This document shows positions 30,131 to 39,309 of a DNA stretch of 64,000 nucleotides, one piece after another. A model generated the notes under the pieces. It was not told where the DNA came from and ran no database searches. It saw nothing but the letters and a program-made list of their open reading frames with translations. The stretch comes from JBKQVT01 sp963727245 (GTDB lineage Bacteria; Planctomycetota; Planctomycetia; Pirellulales; Thermoguttaceae). The stretch spans positions 434,001 through 498,000 of the forward strand of contig CAVSFO010000005.1 of assembly GCA_963727245.1 (NCBI GenBank). The letters run 5' to 3'. The position numbers were made by a program, and so were the translations under genes. Positions within the stretch are counted from its first letter, which is position 1. Every line of letters starts with the position of its first letter.

Positions 30131-31162
30131 ATGGCCGCAGATGTACTCAGCCAGGCGGAAGTGGAAAACCTGTTAAGCGCGATGGCCGCCAGCGGCGACG
30201 CGGCCATGGCCGGCGCCGCGGCGCCGGCCGAGCACGATCCGGCCGCGGCAAAACACCGCGAAAAAGTGACCCCTTACGATTTCAAGCGTCCGGAGCGCGT
30301 GGGCAAGGAGCAGATGCGGGCCTTGCAGACGTTGCACGAAGGATTCGGCCGCAACTTCGGGGCCGCCCTGTCGGCCTTGCTGCGGAGCATCGTCGAGGTC
30401 AAGCTCACCAGCGTCGATCAACTCACCTACAGCGAATTCGTCTTCAGCCTGGAAAACCCCACCTGCTTCAACCTCTTGAAGGCCGAGCCGCTGGAAGGCA
30501 ACCTGATCCTCGATGTCAACCCGTCGATCCTCTATCCGATCATCGACCGCCTCCTGGGCGGAGGCCGCGAGGGCGGTCCCTTGGCCCGCCGGCCGCTGAC
30601 GGAAATCGAGTTGCGCCTGGTGTCGCGGATCACCGGGCTGTTCCTGGACGAACTCCGCCACGCCTGGGAAAACGTCATCGAGTTGAAGTTCCAGGTCGTT
30701 CAGGTGGAGAGCAATCCGCAACTGGTGCAGATCGTCCCCCCCAACGAAGTCGTGGTCGTCATCAGTTTCGAGCTGACCATCGGCGAGTTGCGGGGCATGA
30801 TGAACCTCTGCATCCCCTACAACTCGATCGAGCGGATCGGCGGCCAGTTGTCGGCCAACAGTTGGGTGGCCTACGGCCGCCGCCAGGCCACGCCGGAAAC
30901 CATCCAGCAGATCACTCGCACCGCCTGCGCGTCGCGGGTGCAACTGAGCGTCCGCCTGGCGCAGACCCGCATCGGCACCGGCGAGTTGATCGGGCTTCGC
31001 ATCGGCAACGTCATCACCACGCAGAAGGACGTTCACAGTCCGCTGGTGGTCTCCGTGGAGGGGATTCCCAAGTTCCGCGCCCTGCCCGGCGCCTTCAAGG
31101 GCCACAAGGCCGTGCGCATCGACGGCGTCATTGACAATCCGGCCGAGGCGCTGGGACAATAG
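30131..31162 (+). CDS. fliM: Flagellar motor switch protein FliM
   Basis: 343 aa. It begins with the CheY-binding peptide (VLSQAEVENLLSAM). The CheC-like middle domain includes PYDFKRPERVGKEQMRALQT, LHEGFGRNFGAALSALLRS and LLGGGREGG, and the C-terminal SpoA domain includes VRLAQTRIGTGELIGLRIGN. It forms the C-ring switch with FliG/FliN. Start ATG 30131. No other flagellar gene is in the window. Confidence 0.96.
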   Translation: MAADVLSQAEVENLLSAMAASGDAAMAGAAAPAEHDPAAAKHREKVTPYDFKRPERVGKEQMRALQTLHEGFGRNFGAALSALLRSIVEVKLTSVDQLTYSEFVFSLENPTCFNLLKAEPLEGNLILDVNPSILYPIIDRLLGGGREGGPLARRPLTEIELRLVSRITGLFLDELRHAWENVIELKFQVVQVESNPQLVQIVPPNEVVVVISFELTIGELRGMMNLCIPYNSIERIGGQLSANSWVAYGRRQATPETIQQITRTACASRVQLSVRLAQTRIGTGELIGLRIGNVITTQKDVHSPLVVSVEGIPKFRALPGAFKGHKAVRIDGVIDNPAEALGQ

Positions 31163-31167
31163 ACCCC

Positions 31168-31578
31168 ATGCCGCTGCACTTTACCTGCCCCCATTGCGGC
31201 CGCGAAACCCTCATCGCCGAGCAGTATGCCGGCCAGAGCGGGCCCTGCGCCGGTTGCGGCCGCACGATCGCCATTCCGCGGCCTGCGGCCGCCCCCGTGC
31301 CCAACCTCGGCGAGGACGCCGTCATTCGCATGCTCCTGCCGGTCGGCCGCTCGGGCTGGGCCATCGCCGCCGGCTACGCGGGCTTGTTCGCCGTGCTGTT
31401 TGTCTTTGCGCCCGTGGCCCTGGTGCTGGGCATCCTGGCCATCCGCGATCTGAAGAAGCATCCCGAGAAGCATGGCATGGGCCGGGCCGTCTTCGGCCTC
31501 GTCATGGGGATCCTCTTCTCTCTGCCCTTGGCCATTGCCCTCGTGGTCTCGGTGCTTGCCGCGCTCCACAAGGTATGA
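31168..31578 (+). CDS. Zinc-ribbon plus two-TM protein (DUF4190-like)
   Basis: 136 aa, 5 bases after fliM. Four Cys (C7, C10, C27, C30) form a zinc ribbon like those heading many planctomycete membrane proteins. Two membrane helices (AGLFAVLFVFAPVALVLGIL and VFGLVMGILFSLPLAIALVV) flank AIRDLKKHPEKHGMGRA, the DUF4190 pattern. Function unknown. Confidence 0.75.
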   Translation: MPLHFTCPHCGRETLIAEQYAGQSGPCAGCGRTIAIPRPAAAPVPNLGEDAVIRMLLPVGRSGWAIAAGYAGLFAVLFVFAPVALVLGILAIRDLKKHPEKHGMGRAVFGLVMGILFSLPLAIALVVSVLAALHKV

Positions 31579-31606
31579 CGGCGGCGTGGCGGTAGCTTCT
31601 TCGTGC

Positions 31607-31625
31607 CACGGCTGTTTCAGCCGTG
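31607..31625. repeat. CACGGCTG-TTT-CAGCCGTG hairpin
   Basis: A perfect 8-bp stem of a common planctomycete-type palindromic repeat, between the zinc-ribbon protein gene and the metal-uptake promoter. Confidence 0.8.
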
Positions 31626-31644
31626 CCCCTCACGGCCCCCCCGC

Positions 31645-31678
31645 TTGCCTTCCGGTCCTTGGGTAATACAATGTATTA
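31645..31678 (+). promoter_or_regulatory. Promoter with overlapping palindromic operator of the metal-uptake operon
   Basis: TTGCCT (31645-31650), 16-base spacer, TACAAT (31667-31672). A perfect 15-base palindrome TAATACAATGTATTA (31664-31678) covers the -10. It lies 34 bases before the RHH regulator gene. A dimeric repressor bound here would block polymerase. Confidence 0.65.
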
Positions 31679-31712
31679 AACTGGGACGCACTTCAGATCG
31701 CGGGGCAATCCC

Positions 31713-32003
31713 ATGGCCGGCCGAAAGAAACAGGAAATCGTTACCTTCAAGGTCGATCAGGCCCTGTGGCGGGCCATGAGGGGGGTGGAAAACCGCTCCG
31801 AATTCATCCGCGCCGCCATCCTCACCGCCCTGGATAGCGTCTGTCCCCTCTGCAAAGGCTCCGGCATCCTCACGCCCGATCAGCGGCGTCACTGGGACCA
31901 ATTCGCCCAGAATCATGCCCTGACCGAGTGCGATGGCTGCCACGCCGTTCACCTGGTCTGCGCGGCCGGCGACGGCCGCGGCGGAGAAAAGGACGAACCG
32001 TGA
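31713..32003 (+). CDS. Ribbon-helix-helix protein with Cys/His cluster, probable metal-responsive regulator
   Basis: 96 aa. The N-terminus EIVTFKVDQALWRAMRGVEN, RSEFIRAAILTAL is a CopG/NikR-like ribbon-helix-helix. The C-terminal half has C44, C47, C73, C76, H77, H80 and C83 (CPLCKG...ECDGCHAVHLVC), enough for a zinc site. Its stop overlaps the GTG of znuA (GTGA), so it is co-translated with the metal transporter. With the palindrome over the upstream -10, the simple reading is an autoregulated zinc- or manganese-sensing repressor. It belongs to neither the Fur/Zur nor the DtxR family. Confidence 0.75.
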   Translation: MAGRKKQEIVTFKVDQALWRAMRGVENRSEFIRAAILTALDSVCPLCKGSGILTPDQRRHWDQFAQNHALTECDGCHAVHLVCAAGDGRGGEKDEP

Positions 32004-32902
32004 AATCGACCATGCTGCCAGCGATAATCCTCCTACTGGCCGTCGCGCTGGCCGCGGCCGGCTGTCATAACGGCCGCGCGGCCGGCCAGCCCGCCGCGGA
32101 CCGGGCAAAACTGCCCGTCTTCGCCGGCATCCCGCCCGTGGCCTATCTGGTCCAGCGCATCGGCGGGCGGCACGTGGAAGTCGGCACGCTGGTGCAGCCG
32201 GGCCAGAATCCACACATCTTCGAGCCCTCGCCACGGCAGGTGGTGGCCCTGAAACGGGCGGTCTTGTTCTTTAAGGTCGGCATGCCCTTCGAAAACACGC
32301 TTATCGAGCTGATCGAGTCCCGCCACCAGGGTACCACGGTCGTCGATACCGCGGCCGGCATCGTTCCGCAGCCGTTGGTCGACGAGTGCTGCGACGAGGA
32401 TCATCATGCCGGCGATTGCGATCCGCACGTCTGGATGTCGCCGCCGAACCTCAAGATCATGGCGACCCACGTCGCGGCCGCCCTGGAAAAGGCGGACCCC
32501 AGCCACGCCGCCGAGTTCCGCCGCAACCTGGCCGCGCTCGCTCAAGAACTCGAAGAGCTGGACGCCAAGCTGCGGCAGGCCCTGAAACCGTTTCGCGGGC
32601 AGACGTTCTACGTATTCCACCCCGCGTTCGGCTACTTTGCCCACGAATATCACCTCCAGCAGAAGTCCGTGGAAACCGAGGGCAAATCGCCCACGCCCCG
32701 CCAGCTTTTGGCGCTGATCAAGCAGGCCCGGGCCGAGCACGTGAAGATCATTTTTCTCCAACCCCAGTTCAACGTCCACTGTGCGGAGGCGGTCGCCGCC
32801 GCGATCGGCGGCCACGTAATGCCGCTGGATTCGCTGGCCCCCGATCCGGTGAAAAACCTCGCCGACGTGGCCACCAGTATCCAACAGTCGTTCCCCTTGT
32901 GA
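32000..32902 (+). CDS. znuA: Zn/Mn ABC transporter substrate-binding lipoprotein
   Basis: 300 aa from GTG 32000. Lipobox LAAAGC after the signal ILLLAVALAAAGC. Cluster A-I binding protein: QPGQNPHIFEPSPRQV, DPHVWMSPPN, FHPAFGYFAHEY supply the three His ligands and VMPLDSLAPD the acidic one. A short His/Asp/Cys-rich loop (CCDEDHHAGDCDPH) precedes the second ligand, as in zinc-specific members. First transporter gene of the operon. Confidence 0.9.
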   Translation: MKSTMLPAIILLLAVALAAAGCHNGRAAGQPAADRAKLPVFAGIPPVAYLVQRIGGRHVEVGTLVQPGQNPHIFEPSPRQVVALKRAVLFFKVGMPFENTLIELIESRHQGTTVVDTAAGIVPQPLVDECCDEDHHAGDCDPHVWMSPPNLKIMATHVAAALEKADPSHAAEFRRNLAALAQELEELDAKLRQALKPFRGQTFYVFHPAFGYFAHEYHLQQKSVETEGKSPTPRQLLALIKQARAEHVKIIFLQPQFNVHCAEAVAAAIGGHVMPLDSLAPDPVKNLADVATSIQQSFPL

Positions 32903-32911
32903 AGTGACGCC

Positions 32912-33697
32912 ATGACAGAGCAACCGGTCATCGAGCTGCGCGACGTTTCCTTCGCCTACAACGGCAGGCCGGTGTTGCAGCACGTGAATCTGACGGTCGG
33001 GAAGCATGAATCGGTCTGCATGGTGGGGCCGAACGGCGGCGGCAAGACGACGCTGCTGAAACTGATCCTGGGACTACTGGAGCCCGGCAGCGGCGAAGTC
33101 CGCGTCTTCGGCCGCCCGCCGCGGACCGTCCGCCTCCGCATGGGCTACATGGCCCAGCACGTGCAGCACGATCTCCAGTTTCCCGCCACCGTGATGGACA
33201 TCGTGCTCATGGGCAGGCTGGGCGGCCCGGGCCTGCGCGGCCTGCTGGGATGGTACAGCCGCGAGGACCGCCGCGCGGCCTTGGATGCCCTCCGCCAGGT
33301 CGGCATGGAAGACTTCGCACGGCGGCCGCTGGCCACCCTCTCCGGCGGCCAGCGGCAGCGGGTGCTGATCGCCCGGGCGATGTGCTCCCAGCCCGAATTG
33401 CTGCTCTTGGACGAGCCGACCTCGAACATCGACACCCTGGTGGAAGCGCAGCTCTTCGAAATCCTCCGGGAGATCAACCGCCGCATGACCGTCGTGGTGG
33501 TTTCGCACAACTTGGGGTTCGTTTCCAACCTGGTCGAGAAGGTGATCTGCGTCAACCGGCGGGTCGTGGTCCATCCCACCAGCGAGTTGACCGGCGAGTT
33601 GGTCAGCGAAATCTACGGCGGCGAGGTCCGCATGGTCCGCCACAGCGACGTCGTCTGCCAGCGCGAGCACGTGGAAAAAAGGGATTTAGGGATTTAG
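32912..33697 (+). CDS. znuC: Zn/Mn ABC transporter ATPase
   Basis: 261 aa. Walker A GPNGGGKTT, Q-loop MAQHVQHD, signature LSGGQRQR, Walker B LLLLDEPTSNID, H-loop VVSHNL. Energises uptake with ZnuB. Its last codons (KRDLGI) come from an inserted GGGATTTA repeat, so the native C-terminus may have ended a few residues earlier. Confidence 0.93.
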   Translation: MTEQPVIELRDVSFAYNGRPVLQHVNLTVGKHESVCMVGPNGGGKTTLLKLILGLLEPGSGEVRVFGRPPRTVRLRMGYMAQHVQHDLQFPATVMDIVLMGRLGGPGLRGLLGWYSREDRRAALDALRQVGMEDFARRPLATLSGGQRQRVLIARAMCSQPELLLLDEPTSNIDTLVEAQLFEILREINRRMTVVVVSHNLGFVSNLVEKVICVNRRVVVHPTSELTGELVSEIYGGEVRMVRHSDVVCQREHVEKRDLGI

Positions 33698-33715
33698 GGA
33701 TTTGGGGGCGGGGGC
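33681..33715. repeat. GGGATTTA repeats with G-quadruplex potential
   Basis: GGGATTTA three times followed by GGGGGCGGGGGC. Five G-runs within 35 bases on the coding strand, at the znuC stop and 90 bases before znuB. The complementary repeat occurs at 22741. Confidence 0.8.
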
Positions 33716-33804
33716 GATGTGGCCGCCCGGTCGGCCCGGCTGCACGCTTGCGGTTTCGCAGGCCCAGCACGCCCCCGGCTCATTCGGCGCTCAGGAGCAC
33801 AACC

Positions 33805-34662
33805 GTGATCGACTTTCTCCAGGCCCTGCGGGACCCTGACGTCTGGTTCCTCCGCGACGCCTTGCTGGCCGGCGTGCTGGCGAGCGTGTCGCTGGGCATC
33901 ATCGGCGCCTACGTGGTCACGCGGCGGATCAGTTACCTCGGCGGGGCGATTTCCCATTGCGTCCTCAGCGGCATCGGGCTGGGGCTCTTCCTGCAAAAAG
34001 TCGGCGGCTACGCCTGGTGCCATCCCATGTACGGGGCGGTCCTCTCGGCCTTGCTGGCGGCACTGCTGATCGGCCTGGTCAGCCTCTACGCCCACCAACG
34101 CGAAGACACCGTCATCGGCGCCATTTGGGCCGTCGGCATGGCCGTCGGCATCTTGTTCTTTGCCGCCACGCCCGGCTACACCGATCCGATGACCTACCTG
34201 TTCGGCAACATCCTGCTGGTTTCGTCGGGCGACTTGCAGTTGGTGGCGGCCCTGGACGTCCTGGTGGCGGGCGTGGGGTTGGTGTTCTACCACAAGTTCC
34301 AGGCCATCTGCTTCGACCAGGAGTTTGCCGAACTCCGCGGCGTTCAGGTGAAGGCGTATTACCTGCTCCTGCTCTGCCTGACGGCCTTGACCGTGGTGCT
34401 CCTGGTGCGCCTGGTGGGCATCGTGATGGTCGTGGCCCTGTTGACGCTGCCGGCGGCCGTGGCGAGCTTCTTCTCCCGTCAGCTTTGGCAGATGATGCTC
34501 TGGGCCACCGTGGTTTGTGCCGCGTTGATCGCCGTTGGAATGGGCGTCAGCTACCGCTTTGAACTCCCCACCGGGCCGGTGATCATCGTCTTGGCCGCCG
34601 CAGCCTACTTGGCCGTCATCCTGGGCAGCCGCCTGCGGCTCAGGGGGGCAGGGCGCGGCTGA
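33805..34662 (+). CDS. znuB: Zn/Mn ABC transporter permease
   Basis: 285 aa from GTG 33805 with CAGGAG upstream. About eight membrane helices. Typical blocks of the ABC-3 family: LAGVLASVSLGIIGAYVVTR, ISYLGGAISHCVLSGIGLGL, EDTVIGAIWAVGMAVGILFF, LRGVQVKAYY, LVGIVMVVALLTLPAAVASF. Last gene of the operon. Confidence 0.93.
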   Translation: MIDFLQALRDPDVWFLRDALLAGVLASVSLGIIGAYVVTRRISYLGGAISHCVLSGIGLGLFLQKVGGYAWCHPMYGAVLSALLAALLIGLVSLYAHQREDTVIGAIWAVGMAVGILFFAATPGYTDPMTYLFGNILLVSSGDLQLVAALDVLVAGVGLVFYHKFQAICFDQEFAELRGVQVKAYYLLLLCLTALTVVLLVRLVGIVMVVALLTLPAAVASFFSRQLWQMMLWATVVCAALIAVGMGVSYRFELPTGPVIIVLAAAAYLAVILGSRLRLRGAGRG

Positions 34663-34663
34663 C

Positions 34664-35044
34664 CTACTTCACGACCGCCGACGGCATGTTGGGGCTTTGC
34701 GGGTTCACGGTGATCGTCTGACGAGAGGGTGAGACCACCAGGTCCATGTCCTCCATCGGCACGGCGCCCAGAAGGACCGAGTCGCCGATGACCAAAGCGC
34801 CCGTGAAACAAGTTCGATTTTGAAAACGGATCTGCACGGGGCCCACGTAAGGAACGACGTGCGACCGCTCGTCTGCGGTGGTGACTTCCCGCTTTTCGAT
34901 CTCCTGGAGTTCGAGTTGCACCGCCACGTGCTCGGGAAGACAGAGCGTCAGGGCGCCCGTGTCAACCAAAGCCGAAACAACCAAGGCCCGCAGGGACGGG
35001 TTCTTTGGGTTGGCCAGCTCAACCGTTGCGGTGACACGGTCCAT
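34664..35044 (-). CDS. Clan AA retropepsin-like aspartyl protease
   Basis: 126 aa from ATG 35044 with GGAGA upstream (ATG 35074 is an alternative). ALVVSALVDTGALTLCLPEH carries the DTG motif. VTTADERSHVVPYVGPVQIR and GALVIGDSVLLGAVPMEDMD complete the single-domain retropepsin-like pattern found as short ORFs in many bacteria. Active as a dimer if at all; substrate unknown. Convergent with znuB. Confidence 0.8.
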   Translation of the reverse strand: MDRVTATVELANPKNPSLRALVVSALVDTGALTLCLPEHVAVQLELQEIEKREVTTADERSHVVPYVGPVQIRFQNRTCFTGALVIGDSVLLGAVPMEDMDLVVSPSRQTITVNPQSPNMPSAVVK

Positions 35045-35148
35045 CGACGTTTCTCCGTGAATCTCAAGATCCATCACCCAAACTTTACCGGCGGAAGGGG
35101 CGAAAATCAAGGGGTGTAACGTCGCCCCATCGCACCGTTCCGCCGCCC

Positions 35149-37588
35149 TCACCGCCCTTCCGCGTACCACTGTTTCCAGCGGCGGATCTGCTCGGCGGTG
35201 CCGACCGGAGAGCCGTCGGCCGATTGGGCAACGTCGCGGCCGGCCGCCTTGGGAAGACTCAACAGCGCGGCACGGCTGACGGTCACGCGATGATCGTCCA
35301 GGAGATGGACCAGCGTGCCGGTGAAGGAGGCGTTGGCCAGTTCGCCCATCGCCCGGGCGGCCGCGGCGCGGATCTCGGGGGCGTCGCTGCAAGCCATGCA
35401 GTCCAAGGCCGCCACGCCTTTGGCGTCGCCCAGCCGGGCCAGGGCGACGGCCGCTTCGAGCTGCACCTCCTCGTTGTCGCTGCGGAGCAGTTGCCGCAGC
35501 GGCTGCCGGTCGTCGAGGCGGCCGATCGCCGCCAGGGCGCGGACCGCCCCAACGACCACCGCGTGGCTCTGGTCTTGCAAGGCGGGCAAGAGCACGCGCA
35601 CGTAGGCGGGATCGGGATGGGCGGCCAGGTGCTGGCAGGCCCGGCGGCGAACCTCGTCGGACGGATGGCTCATGGCCGCACAGGCCAGCCGGGCCGCCGG
35701 CTCGCTGGGATCGGAGGCCACGGCCGTCAGCACGCTTTGCCAGACCAGCGGATCCGTCTCCGCCGCGACCTGTTGGCTGAGACGGCAGGCGGCCAGGCGT
35801 CCCAGCGGCTGATTCTGCGTCAAAACGATCAATTCTCCGGCCGCCTGACGCCGCATGGCGACCTCCGGCGAGGCCAAGCGGACCAGCGTGGCAAAGACCG
35901 GCTGGCATTGCGGCAGCACGTCGCGATACACGGCCTCGGGCAGATTTTGCTGGCGATCGACGACGAGTTGTTCCAACGCCCCGACCAGCCCGGGGCCAAA
36001 TTCCCGCAGTCCCCGCAGGTCTTGCTGCTGGAGCAATTGCCCTACGCGGTCGACTTGCTCGGGCGTGACCTTGGCGGCCGGCCGGGGTGCGGCGAGTGCC
36101 TGGCGGAGGGCGTCGCGATCGATGGGGCTGAACTGCTGCTGGAAGCGGATTTGCAGCTTCGCGAGCAGTTCCTGGCGGCGGGGGAGCGGACCGTCTGCGG
36201 AAAATTCGGCCGCCGGCGGCCAGCGCGAGGCCAACTGCTCAGCGGCGGTCTTGCGGGTGACGAAGGTGGCTTTGCCCATCGCCGCCAGCAGCAGCGGCCC
36301 CGCCTGCTCCAGCGGCCACTGGGCCAGCCCGGCCACGGTCTGCCGCTGCACTTCCGCGCTGGCGTCGTCGAGAAATTTCGCGGCCACGGCGGCCCCGTCG
36401 CGGCCGGTGTAACCGGCCAGGGCACGGGCGACGCGCAATCGCACCCGCCACGACGTGTCGTGGGCCGCCTCCAGCACCGCTTGTTTTGCGCCGGCATGGG
36501 CCAGCGCCTGGACCGCCTCGGCACGGATGCCGTCGACGCGATCTTTCGCCAGGTTCTTGAGCGTGGCCTGCGATTGCAGGTCGCCCAAGGCGCCCAGTCC
36601 GGCGATGGCGGCAAACCGCACGTTCAGGTCGGTGTCGCGCAACGCCTCGCTGAGAAACTGGCGGGCCTGGGGATGGCCTTGGGCGACCAGCGCCTGCAAG
36701 GCCGCGGTCCGCACTGCGCCAGTCGCCGTGGCTGCGCAGGTCGGCCGCTTCGGCGGGCAGCCGGCCGCGGCGGCTGGCCGCCCAGGCGTGCAAGGCTTCC
36801 ACCAGCACCGTCGGCGGCGTGTGGCGCAGGGCGGCGGTCAAGCGAGGTTCGTCTGCGGCATCGAGGTGGCGGGCCAGGCCGCGGACCAGTTCGGCGTGCA
36901 ACTCGGCGACGTAGGTGGAAACGGGGGCCGGCGGCAGGGGTGGGTGCAAGGGATCGCCGGCGGGGCCGCGCCGCGCCGCCGGCCTCTTGCGGACGCCGTA
37001 CTGATCGGTCAATTCGCGCAGCAGCGGCAGCACTTCAGGCCCGGAAAGACAGGCCAGGGCCTCGACGGCCGCCGCACGCATCGCCAACCGCAGCTCGGGC
37101 GCCCGCACCGTGGCCGCCAGCCGCTCGGCGCCGCAGGAGTCGCCGAAGCGGGCCAGGCCGATGGCGGCGTTTCCGGCCACCACCGGGTCCTTGTCGGCAA
37201 GCAGCGGCCGCAGGTCGACGCGTCGTGAGGCCGGCCGCCCCAAGAGGTCTTCCAGCCCCGGGTGGCGCCAATGGTAAGGCGAGGCGGGCGTTTCGGCGTC
37301 GATGGGCGGCACGGCCTGAATCCATTCGCTGCGCGCGAACACGGCACGATCGGCGGCGGTGGCGGGCACGGTGGCCGCCGGCGACGGGCCGGCCCAGACC
37401 GCCGGGGCACGCCCTTGCAGGCCGCCGGCCGGCGGATCCTTCGCCAGCGCCGAATCCTGCTGGGGATCGACGATCGGGCTGCGGCAGCCGGCCGCCGCCA
37501 GCAGGATCGCCAGCAGGATCGCCAGGCACGCCGGCCGCTGCGCCGCCGGCGCCAACGCTGCCCAGGGTCGAGGAAAAGGTTGGGACAC
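35149..37588 (-). CDS. HEAT-repeat lipoprotein (one frameshift)
   Basis: About 813 aa. Probable GTG start 37588, signal CLAILLAILLAAAGC with lipobox AAGC, then a long array of HEAT repeats of about 31 residues (DKDPVVAGNAAIGLARFGDS, RDTDLNVRFAAIAGLGALGD, HPSDEVRRRACQHLAAHPDP, DNEEVQLEAAVALARLGDAK). The frame changes near 36720. It ends with an Arg/Trp-rich tail (RRWKQWYAEGR). A surface or periplasmic scaffold; partner unknown. Confidence 0.8.
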
Positions 37589-37654
37589 GTCAGGCAAATC
37601 CTTTTGCCGCAGTGTGTTCAAGTACGCCCAAGTAGTTTCTTTTGCGGGCAACCT

Positions 37655-37736
37655 GTAGGGTGGGTCGAGCGCAGCGAGCCCCACCACAATCCGCGAGAAA
37701 CCGATGGTGGGGCTCGCTACGCTCGACCCACCCTAC
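37655..37736. repeat. GGGTCGAGC-type palindromic repeat, copy 2
   Basis: GTAGGGTGGGTCGAGCGCAG ... CTACGCTCGACCCACCCTAC; arms complementary, spacer about 25 bases. It lies 65 bases upstream of the probable GTG of the HEAT lipoprotein. Confidence 0.9.
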
Positions 37737-37786
37737 GCGTCTAAGTTCTAAGTTCTAAGAACTAAGGTCTCCGCACCCCGGCGCGA

Positions 37787-38999
37787 TCATTTCCGCAAGG
37801 CTTTCAGGGCCTTGCTGATTTCGTCGCGACCTTCCTTCAGTGCCTTGCCAATCCGCTCTTCCGACCACGTTGCAGAGAGGTGGGCAAGGGTCCTGACGGC
37901 GTCCTTCAACGCCTCGGCGGCCGGTCGGTGGGCCGCGTCGGTAACGTCCAACACCTCCGTCAGACTGGCCAGGATGATCTCCATCCGCGCCTTCATTTCC
38001 GCCACGCCCACCTTGCCGTTTTCCGTGCTGACGACGTCCAGGGCCAACTGGCCCAGGGCGGCTGCCCAGGCGCGGGATTTTTCGGGCCGTTGTATTTCAG
38101 GCTTTTCATCGCCCGGGCAGCGCCGCCCCGGGCGCGCAACGACGCCTTCGGGTCGGCGGCCAAGGTGGCCAACGCCGAGGCGATCGCGCCATCGTCCCCC
38201 GCCGCTCCCAGCCGGCCGAGGATGTCGGCGGCCTGGGCCTGGAGCCAGCTCCAGCCGTCCCCTTGTCCCCCCGTCGGGTCGGGCGCCCTGAGCACTTTCA
38301 GCATGGTTGCCAGCACTTGCGGACGCTGCGCATCCTCGATTCCCAGGGTGACTTGATAGTTCACTCCCACCGCCGCCGCGACTTTGATCGCCACCTCGAC
38401 TTGCCTGGCGGCGGCCTCCTGCTTGAGGTCATTATTGATGGTTTTCAGGAGGAAGGGCAGCGAGTCCGGATACGGGATGGCCGTCGAACCCGACCGCTCC
38501 ACGGCGTTGAGCTCGCCAATCATCAGCATGGCGTTGATCCGGGACGCGGGCGCGAAGTCGGCCGCGCTGTTGTCCAGCGGATTGCGATTGTTGGCCACGT
38601 CGCCCAGGAACTCGAGCACCAGCTCGTTGAGCCGATCGTGGACTCGCTTGGGGGTGTGACGGTCGGACATCACCAGGTTGTCGTGCATCTCCTTCCGCAA
38701 CGCCGGCAATGACTTCTGCTCCGAATAGAACTTCTGCTGGGTCCAGTGCGGCAGGCTGAAGCGGGTGTAGTAATCGACAAAGGCGTCCTCTTCTTCCTTC
38801 GACTCGAAGTCACCCCGCTCAAGCACGGGGTTCAGCTTCAACTTGAACGTCCGGTACGCATCATCGGAGCGGATCTCATCGAACTTCTTAGCGGCGTTTT
38901 GCGCAGCGCGGGCCGGCAAACAAGCCCTACGATTCCAAACAAAACCGAGGCAAGAATCACTGCCTGGACCAGACCAACAGAAGAGCGGCAGAATTTCAC
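37787..38999 (-). CDS. Membrane-anchored HEAT-like protein, unknown (two frameshifts)
   Basis: About 404 aa. The GTG at 38999 gives an N-terminal helix (VQAVILASVLFGIVGLVCRP). An indel near 38915 joins it to AAQNAAKKFDEIRSDDAYRT and a helical body (NELVLEFLGDVANNRNPLDN, AIKVAAAVGVNYQVTLGIED, SLRARGGAARAMKSLKYNG). A second indel near 38070 leads to ALDVVSTENGKVGVAEMKAR and WSEERIGKALKEGRDEISKA. Repeats of HEAT type are suggested but weak. Unknown function. Confidence 0.65.
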
Positions 39000-39309
39000 G
39001 ATGGCAGTTGACCTCAAAAAGACGACGCCAGCCAATTTAGGGGACACAGATACAATGTATAGGCTACCAATGACGAACGGGGCTTGTCAAGTTGGATCGA
39101 CGCATCACCCTTCTGGCGGGGTGGAGCATCTTTGGGTTCTCCGCGGGCTTGCCGGCCGTTTTTGGCTGACTTCGCCGGCTTTTCTGGCCGCACGGCCAGG
39201 GCACGAATTCCCGCGGCCTCCGCACGGCCCGATGGTTTGACATCTTTCCCCTCGGGGACATAGAGTAAGGGCTGTACGCACGTTCGCCCGCGCCGACCAG
39301 GCAGAGCCG
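39000..39309. other. Gap with palindrome ATACAATGTAT
   Basis: About 310 bases without a supported gene. At 39041-39060 GGGGACACAGATACAATGTAT contains the 11-base core of the operator seen at 31664. It may be the promoter region of the minus gene starting 38999, or a dispersed repeat. Confidence 0.4.

Noticed and set aside
34664..35908. A single 414-codon minus-strand gene including the aspartyl protease
   Set aside because: Only the last 126 codons show the retropepsin pattern and have a ribosome site; the upstream part is antisense-like and overlaps the HEAT gene in another frame.
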